64,000 bases of DNA from Oceanobacillus profundus. Its GTDB lineage: Bacteria; Bacillota; Bacilli; Bacillales; Amphibacillaceae. Positions within the stretch are counted from its first letter, which is position 1. Every line of letters begins with the position of its first letter. The DNA lies in contig NZ_QWEH01000004.1 of assembly GCF_003515705.1 (NCBI RefSeq), positions 186,001 to 250,000 on the forward strand, given 5' to 3'. Below the pieces are notes generated by a model. The model saw nothing but the letters and a program-made list of their open reading frames with translations, did no database searches and was not told the DNA's origin. Position numbers and translations under genes: made by a program. Positions 59,594-64,000 of this stretch are shown one piece after another.

Positions 59594-60661
59594 ATGGTTG
59601 AGGACAAAAAGCGCTTTCGATTACTGTATTGGCTATTAATTGGGATTGTGTTATTTATATTTTCCTTTCTACTTGTAAAAACAATGCCATATTACGAAGC
59701 CTTTTTTTCATTTTTATGGAAGCTTTTCATTCCGTTTTTAATTGCAGCATTAATTGCATATTTGCTTCATCCATTAGTGGAAAAATTACATGAGTGGAAT
59801 ATTCATCGAGGTCTAGCGATCCTGTTAATCTATTTAATATTTTTTGGCGGGGTTGGTTATTTATTTTACAAAGGATATCCAGCTATTGTTCACCAGGTCC
59901 GTGATTTAAACGAAAATCTCCCTGAATTTATTCGCATGTATGAAAGCTGGATTTATCAAGTATACAGCTATACTTCGTTTTTACCTGAAACAGTACATGA
60001 CAAAATTGATCAGCTGATAGCAACTTTAGAAACTTCCTTGGATAATTTACTTGGTAGGCTTGCCTTAGGCTTTACACGAATTTTCGACATGATTCTTATT
60101 ATAACGGTTATACCAGTACTCGTTTTTTACTTCATCAAGGATTATGTGAAGATCGAATCTTTTTTTATGTGGTTTATTCCAAATAAATATAAGGATGAAG
60201 CGGCTGAATTATTGAGAGAAGTTGATAAAGGACTTGGAGGCTATATTCGAGGACAGCTGATCGTCAGTTTATTTGTTAGTATTGCATGTCTAATCATTTT
60301 TAAATTGCTTGATGTTAATTACGCGCTGCTATTAGCGATTGTAATGGGAGTTACAAATATTATTCCGTATTTCGGACCAATCATTGGTGCAATCCCTGTG
60401 GTGATGATTTCCTATACAATAGGGGGGAACACTGTAATATTTGTGATTATTGCTATTTTTGTCATTCAAGTAATCGAAGGGAACCTTTTATCTCCGTATA
60501 TTATGGGGAAAACGGTTAAAATTCATCCTGTAGCAATCATCTTTGTTTTATTATTAGGTGGTCAATTATTTGGGGTCTGGGGTATGATATTGGCTGTCCC
60601 TGCATTAACGATTTTAAAAGTGATTGCCATACAGTTTGTTTCTCTACGGTCTAATCATTGA
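59594..60661 (+). CDS. AI-2E family transporter (YrrI-like permease)
   Basis: 355-residue membrane protein with about seven to eight spans in the AI-2E/UPF0118 arrangement: paired spans near 10-65, a long soluble loop near 90-145, and the family motif GGYIRGQLIVSLFVSI near 212, ITNIIPYFGPIIGAIPVV near 255 and EGNLLSPYIMGKTVKIHP near 295. Substrates vary (some export small molecules, some are Na+/H+ antiporters). I chose ATG 59594; GTG 59585 overlaps the binding site. Its stop codon overlaps the alaS -35 box. Confidence 0.9.
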   Translation: MVEDKKRFRLLYWLLIGIVLFIFSFLLVKTMPYYEAFFSFLWKLFIPFLIAALIAYLLHPLVEKLHEWNIHRGLAILLIYLIFFGGVGYLFYKGYPAIVHQVRDLNENLPEFIRMYESWIYQVYSYTSFLPETVHDKIDQLIATLETSLDNLLGRLALGFTRIFDMILIITVIPVLVFYFIKDYVKIESFFMWFIPNKYKDEAAELLREVDKGLGGYIRGQLIVSLFVSIACLIIFKLLDVNYALLLAIVMGVTNIIPYFGPIIGAIPVVMISYTIGGNTVIFVIIAIFVIQVIEGNLLSPYIMGKTVKIHPVAIIFVLLLGGQLFGVWGMILAVPALTILKVIAIQFVSLRSNH

Positions 60662-60686
60662 CAATGCAACAAAAGTTTTTTATAAT
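60658..60686 (+). promoter_or_regulatory. Consensus sigma-A promoter of alaS
   Basis: TTGACA (60658) and TATAAT (60681) with exactly 17 bases between, a perfect consensus. The -35 box contains the stop codon of the upstream permease. Confidence 0.88.
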
Positions 60687-60704
60687 TACGCTATCATAAT
60701 AAAT

Positions 60705-60936
60705 GAAACGCGAAGAAGGCACAAAGTACATGAGCAGCTAGTTTAAAGAGAGGGGTTTCCTTGGTTGAAAGAAATCCTAAACATAGCCTCATGGAAAGCT
60801 AAGCTGGAGTACGGCTAATCCCCGTCGGTCTCATACCGTTACCATGTTTAAGTGATGAATGATTTTATCATTCATAATTAGGGTGGTACCGCGAACAAAT
60901 CTCGTCCCTGCATTCAATGCAGAGAGGGGATTTTTT
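60705..60936 (+). promoter_or_regulatory. T-box riboswitch for alaS (specifier GCU, alanine)
   Basis: Loop-E half AGTA (60725-60728) and stem CATGAG (60729-60734) face CTCATG (60788-60793) and GAA (60794-60796). One base later comes GCT (60798-60800), an alanine codon. The core AGGGTGGTACCGCG (60880-60893) presents TGGT, matching an A73 discriminator as in tRNA-Ala. A terminator follows, built on CTGCAT/ATGCAG (60897-60936) and ending in T6. The following 185 bases before alaS hold a palindromic repeat and no gene. Confidence 0.92.
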
Positions 60937-61039
60937 AATTTTATCACGCATTAACGAGCTGTAATCCCCCCATTTTTAAGTGTGAGGGAACCCGAATCGC
61001 GTGAAGGTTGGGGGAAACAGCCTGTAAATTCCTAATTTT

Positions 61040-61085
61040 GTTCAACTAACATTCAGTGGAGGAAGAACGAAAACCCCACTGAATG
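61040..61085 (+). repeat. Palindromic repeat between the T-box and alaS
   Basis: CATTCAGTGG (61050-61059) pairs perfectly with CCACTGAATG (61076-61085). The left flank GTTCAACTAACATTCAGTG (61040-61058) recurs in inverted orientation with one mismatch at 54910-54928, upstream of mnmA, which suggests a dispersed repeat family. Confidence 0.6.
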
Positions 61086-61121
61086 AAGTTTCGCTTTATA
61101 AAACGTTTGGAGGAATGATTC

Positions 61122-63767
61122 ATGAAACAATTAAGCTCAGCAGAAATAAGACAACTCTTTATTGACTTTTTCAAAGAGAAAGGACATCAGGTAGAACCAA
61201 GTGCTTCTCTTGTTCCTGTCGAAGACCCAACATTATTATGGATTAACAGTGGGGTTGCAACATTGAAGAAATATTTCGACGGTCGAGTAATTCCGGAAAA
61301 CCCGCGTATTGTGAATGCACAGAAGTCCATTCGCACAAATGATATTGAAAATGTTGGCTTCACGGCAAGACACCATACATTTTTTGAAATGCTAGGGAAT
61401 TTCTCCATTGGTGATTATTTTAAAAAAGAAGCAATAACTTGGGCCTGGGAGTTTTTGACGGATGAGAAATGGATCGGTTTTGATAAAGAATTACTATCTG
61501 TTACCGTACATCCAGAGGATGATGAAGCATATGACATTTGGCTGAATGAAATTGGAATTCCAAAAGAGAGAATTATTCGCTTAGAGGAAAACTTCTGGGA
61601 TATTGGTGAAGGACCAAGTGGACCAAATACGGAGATCTTCTATGACCGTGGTGAAGCATATGGAAATGATCCCAATGATTCAGAGCTTTATCCAGGTGGA
61701 GAGAATAGCCGTTATTTGGAAGTGTGGAATCTTGTATTTTCCCAGTTCAATCATAATCCAGATGACACGTACACATCGTTGCCAAAGAAAAATATTGATA
61801 CTGGGATGGGCCTTGAGCGATTGACATCGATCATTCAGCAGGTACCAACGAATTTTGATACGGATTTATTTATGCCAATTATCCGTAAAACGGAAGCTAT
61901 TGCAAATACTACCTATGGAAATAGTGATGAGGGTGATACGGCATTTAAGGTCATTGCTGATCATATCCGCACGGTAAGCTTTGCAATAGGTGATGGTGCG
62001 GTTCCATCAAATGAAGGCAGAGGCTATGTACTACGAAGACTCATACGACGAGCAGTTCGATTTGCAAAAGAAATTGGAATTGAGAAATCATTTATGTATG
62101 AGTTAGTCGATACCGTTGGTGAAATAATGAAAGACTTCTACCCAGAAGTTTTACGTCAGCGTGAATTTATTCAAAATATTATCAAGGTGGAAGAGGAGCG
62201 TTTCCATGAAACGCTAAATGATGGATTGCATATACTATCATCCATTATGGATCGAGAAAAAGCTGCAGGAAATACGATGTTTCCTGGTGAGGAAGTATTC
62301 CGACTTTATGATACGTACGGTTTCCCGAAAGAGCTTACTGAAGAATATGTAGAACAACAAGGTTTCACTATTGATCAGGAAGGTTACGAACAGGAAATGG
62401 AAAAGCAACGTGAGCGTGCTAGAAATGCAAGACAAAAGGTAGATTCCATGCAAGTTCAAGATACAGTTTTAAGTGAAATCAAGATTGAAAGTGAATTTGT
62501 CGGCTATGATCAGCTTGAAGTGGATACAACGATAGCATCCATTATTGGTGGAAAAGAAGTTGTAAACACCATGAAAAAAGGTGATGAAGTTTTATTATTT
62601 TTAGATCGGACTCCTTTTTATGCTGAAAGTGGTGGGCAGGTTGCAGACCATGGTTGGATATACACAGAAAATGCATCTGCGTATGTACTGGATGTACAGA
62701 AGTCACCAAAAGGCCAGCATATTCATCGTGTTGAAATTAAAGAAGGTGAATTTCATGCAGGTGAGAGCGTAAAAGCAATGGTGGATGAGCGCTTCCGTAC
62801 AGCAGTCATCAAAAACCACACGGCAACACATTTGCTCCATCAGGCGTTGAAGGACGTTTTAGGCACACATGTAAACCAAGCGGGTTCATTAGTGACACCA
62901 GAGCGATTACGCTTTGATTTTTCCCATTTTAATCCTGTAACGAAGGATGAACTGAAACAGATTGAACACATTGTTAATGAAAAAGTGTGGGAATCAATTT
63001 TCTTGTTTATAGATAATAAGAAACTGGATGAAGCAAAAGAGATGGGTGCAATGGCTTTATTCGGTGAAAAATATGGCGATGTTGTAAGAGTTGTTCAAAT
63101 TGGTGATTACAGTCTAGAGTTATGTGGTGGTTGCCATGTGACGAACACTTCTGAAATTGGCTTATTCAAAATTGTATCAGAAAGCGGTATTGGGGCTGGT
63201 ACAAGAAGAATTGAAGCTGTTACAAGTAAACATGCATATGAATACCTCAATGATAAATTAGAAATATTTAGCAGATCTGCAAACCTTGCTAAATCAAAAG
63301 AAGAACAGCTTCCAGAACGAATCGAAGGATTGCATCAAGAAATTAAAGGATTACAAAAAGAGAATGAGTCCTTAAGTGCGAAATTATCCAATTTAGAAGC
63401 TTCATCTATCTTAGATAAGGTAGAATCCATTCAGGATATAAGCCTTCTAGCTCAAAAGGTAAACGTGAAAGATATGAATCAATTACGTAAGATGCTCGAC
63501 GAATTGAAGCAAAAGTTAGATTCTGGTGTCATTTTACTTGCGGCTGAAAATGATGGAAAGGTTCAATTAGCTGCAGGTGTGTCAAAAGATTTGATTGAGC
63601 AAGGCTTACATGCTGGGAACCTAATCAAACAAGCTGCAACCATTTGCGGCGGTGGTGGCGGTGGACGCCCAGATATGGCACAAGCAGGTGGTAAAAATCC
63701 AGCAAAAATTGCAGAAGCACTAGAAGCAGCTAAACATTATATAATTGAAAATATTAAGCAGGCTTAA
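61122..63767 (+). CDS. alaS: Alanyl-tRNA synthetase
   Basis: Class II synthetase for tRNA-Ala with built-in editing of Ser and Gly. 881 residues: catalytic core about 1-240 ([49 protein letters not shown]), tRNA-recognition region about 240-460, editing domain about 550-715 with zinc motifs [12 protein letters not shown] and [10 protein letters not shown], and a C-terminal C-Ala domain with coiled coil and glycine-rich [18 protein letters not shown] with GGAGGAA upstream. Controlled by the T-box leader. Confidence 0.99.
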   Translation: MKQLSSAEIRQLFIDFFKEKGHQVEPSASLVPVEDPTLLWINSGVATLKKYFDGRVIPENPRIVNAQKSIRTNDIENVGFTARHHTFFEMLGNFSIGDYFKKEAITWAWEFLTDEKWIGFDKELLSVTVHPEDDEAYDIWLNEIGIPKERIIRLEENFWDIGEGPSGPNTEIFYDRGEAYGNDPNDSELYPGGENSRYLEVWNLVFSQFNHNPDDTYTSLPKKNIDTGMGLERLTSIIQQVPTNFDTDLFMPIIRKTEAIANTTYGNSDEGDTAFKVIADHIRTVSFAIGDGAVPSNEGRGYVLRRLIRRAVRFAKEIGIEKSFMYELVDTVGEIMKDFYPEVLRQREFIQNIIKVEEERFHETLNDGLHILSSIMDREKAAGNTMFPGEEVFRLYDTYGFPKELTEEYVEQQGFTIDQEGYEQEMEKQRERARNARQKVDSMQVQDTVLSEIKIESEFVGYDQLEVDTTIASIIGGKEVVNTMKKGDEVLLFLDRTPFYAESGGQVADHGWIYTENASAYVLDVQKSPKGQHIHRVEIKEGEFHAGESVKAMVDERFRTAVIKNHTATHLLHQALKDVLGTHVNQAGSLVTPERLRFDFSHFNPVTKDELKQIEHIVNEKVWESIFLFIDNKKLDEAKEMGAMALFGEKYGDVVRVVQIGDYSLELCGGCHVTNTSEIGLFKIVSESGIGAGTRRIEAVTSKHAYEYLNDKLEIFSRSANLAKSKEEQLPERIEGLHQEIKGLQKENESLSAKLSNLEASSILDKVESIQDISLLAQKVNVKDMNQLRKMLDELKQKLDSGVILLAAENDGKVQLAAGVSKDLIEQGLHAGNLIKQAATICGGGGGGRPDMAQAGGKNPAKIAEALEAAKHYIIENIKQA

Positions 63768-63810
63768 GCAACATTTTTGGACTGAAGTTCTAACGAAAAG
63801 TAGGGACAGT

Positions 63811-63839
63811 TTGTATCCTTCTTTGGAAAAAGATATAAT
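63811..63839 (+). promoter_or_regulatory. Sigma-A promoter of ireB
   Basis: TTGTAT (63811) and TATAAT (63834) with 17-base spacing, in the gap after alaS. No clear terminator for alaS was seen in this gap. Confidence 0.65.
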
Positions 63840-63916
63840 AATTTGTATAAACATGTTAGAATATGAATTAGAAGCGATTGTATTATAACAAGGCAAACTT
63901 GGAACGAGGTGTCACG

Positions 63917-64000
63917 ATGAGTTCAATAGATAAGACAATGAAATTTAATTTCTCAGAGGAACCATTCGACCAGGATATAAAAGATATTCTTCTGACGGTA
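63917..64000 (+). CDS. ireB: IreB family regulator (UPF0297), 5' part only
   Basis: The first 28 codons before the window ends: MSSIDKTMKFNFSEEPFDQD and onward match the start of the IreB/YrzL family, a small phosphoprotein substrate of the PASTA kinase IreK in Enterococcus faecalis. Start ATG with ACGAGGTG upstream. Following alaS is its normal place in Firmicutes, usually before the Holliday junction resolvase yrrK. Confidence 0.9.
   Translation, partial: MSSIDKTMKFNFSEEPFDQDIKDILLTV

Overview
This AT-rich window looks like chromosome of an endospore-forming member of the Bacillaceae. It carries spoVID, ysxE, spoIIB, spoIVFA/FB, spo0B, safA, a YhcN/YlaJ lipoprotein, spoVB and an RsfA-type regulator, with Firmicute T-box leaders, TTG/GTG starts and strong AGGAGG ribosome binding sites. 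Gene order follows the Bacillus subtilis hemC-to-yrzL segment closely. Protein style and intergenic repeats suggest an Oceanobacillus/Virgibacillus-like genus, but this is an inference. There is no sign of phage, transposon or CRISPR; it is core genome with a few local differences.

Layout. 0-4 kb: haem genes hemC-hemD-hemB-hemL. 4.3-6.7 kb: spore coat genes spoVID and ysxE plus a small convergent membrane protein. 6.8-9.8 kb: T-box and valS. 9.85-11.6 kb: two minus-strand RimK-like ATP-grasp genes of unknown function between valS and folC. 11.6-19 kb: folC, spoIIB, radC, mreBCD, minCD. 19.2-25 kb: spoIVFA-spoIVFB, L21 leader with rplU-prp-rpmA, spo0B-obg, pheA. 25.2-28.6 kb: safA, nadE, CoxA-like lipoprotein, yebC. 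28.7-33 kb: ruvAB, a small membrane protein, queA, tgt, yajC. 33.2-42.7 kb: membrane proteins, spoVB, comN, secDF, LapA-like protein, recJ, apt. 42.8-50.3 kb: relA, dtd, a cell-wall amidase, a 57-residue protein, T-box with hisS-aspS. 50.3-56.8 kb: 6S RNA, rsfA-type gene, rarA, cymR, cysteine desulfurase, mnmA, TPR protein. 56.9-64 kb: recD2, zinc-ribbon protein, AI-2E-type permease, T-box with alaS, and the start of ireB.

How it works together. Translation supply (three T-box-controlled synthetase transcripts, queA/tgt/mnmA tRNA modification, dtd, L21/L27 with the L27-processing protease), cell shape and division (mreBCD, minCD), sporulation, recombination and repair (ruvAB, recJ, recD2, rarA, radC) and stringent response (relA) are interleaved. 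CymR, cysteine desulfurase and mnmA link cysteine sulfur to tRNA thiolation. SpoVID and SafA are known partners in coat assembly.

Most interesting: the tandem ATP-grasp pair, one member of which lacks the usual Glu-x-Asn metal motif; a hisS-aspS T-box whose specifier register and T-box bulge both point to tRNA-Asp rather than tRNA-His; three genes whose Shine-Dalgarno sequence lies in the 3' arm of an inverted repeat; and several small interspersed repeats whose ends match one another within the window.
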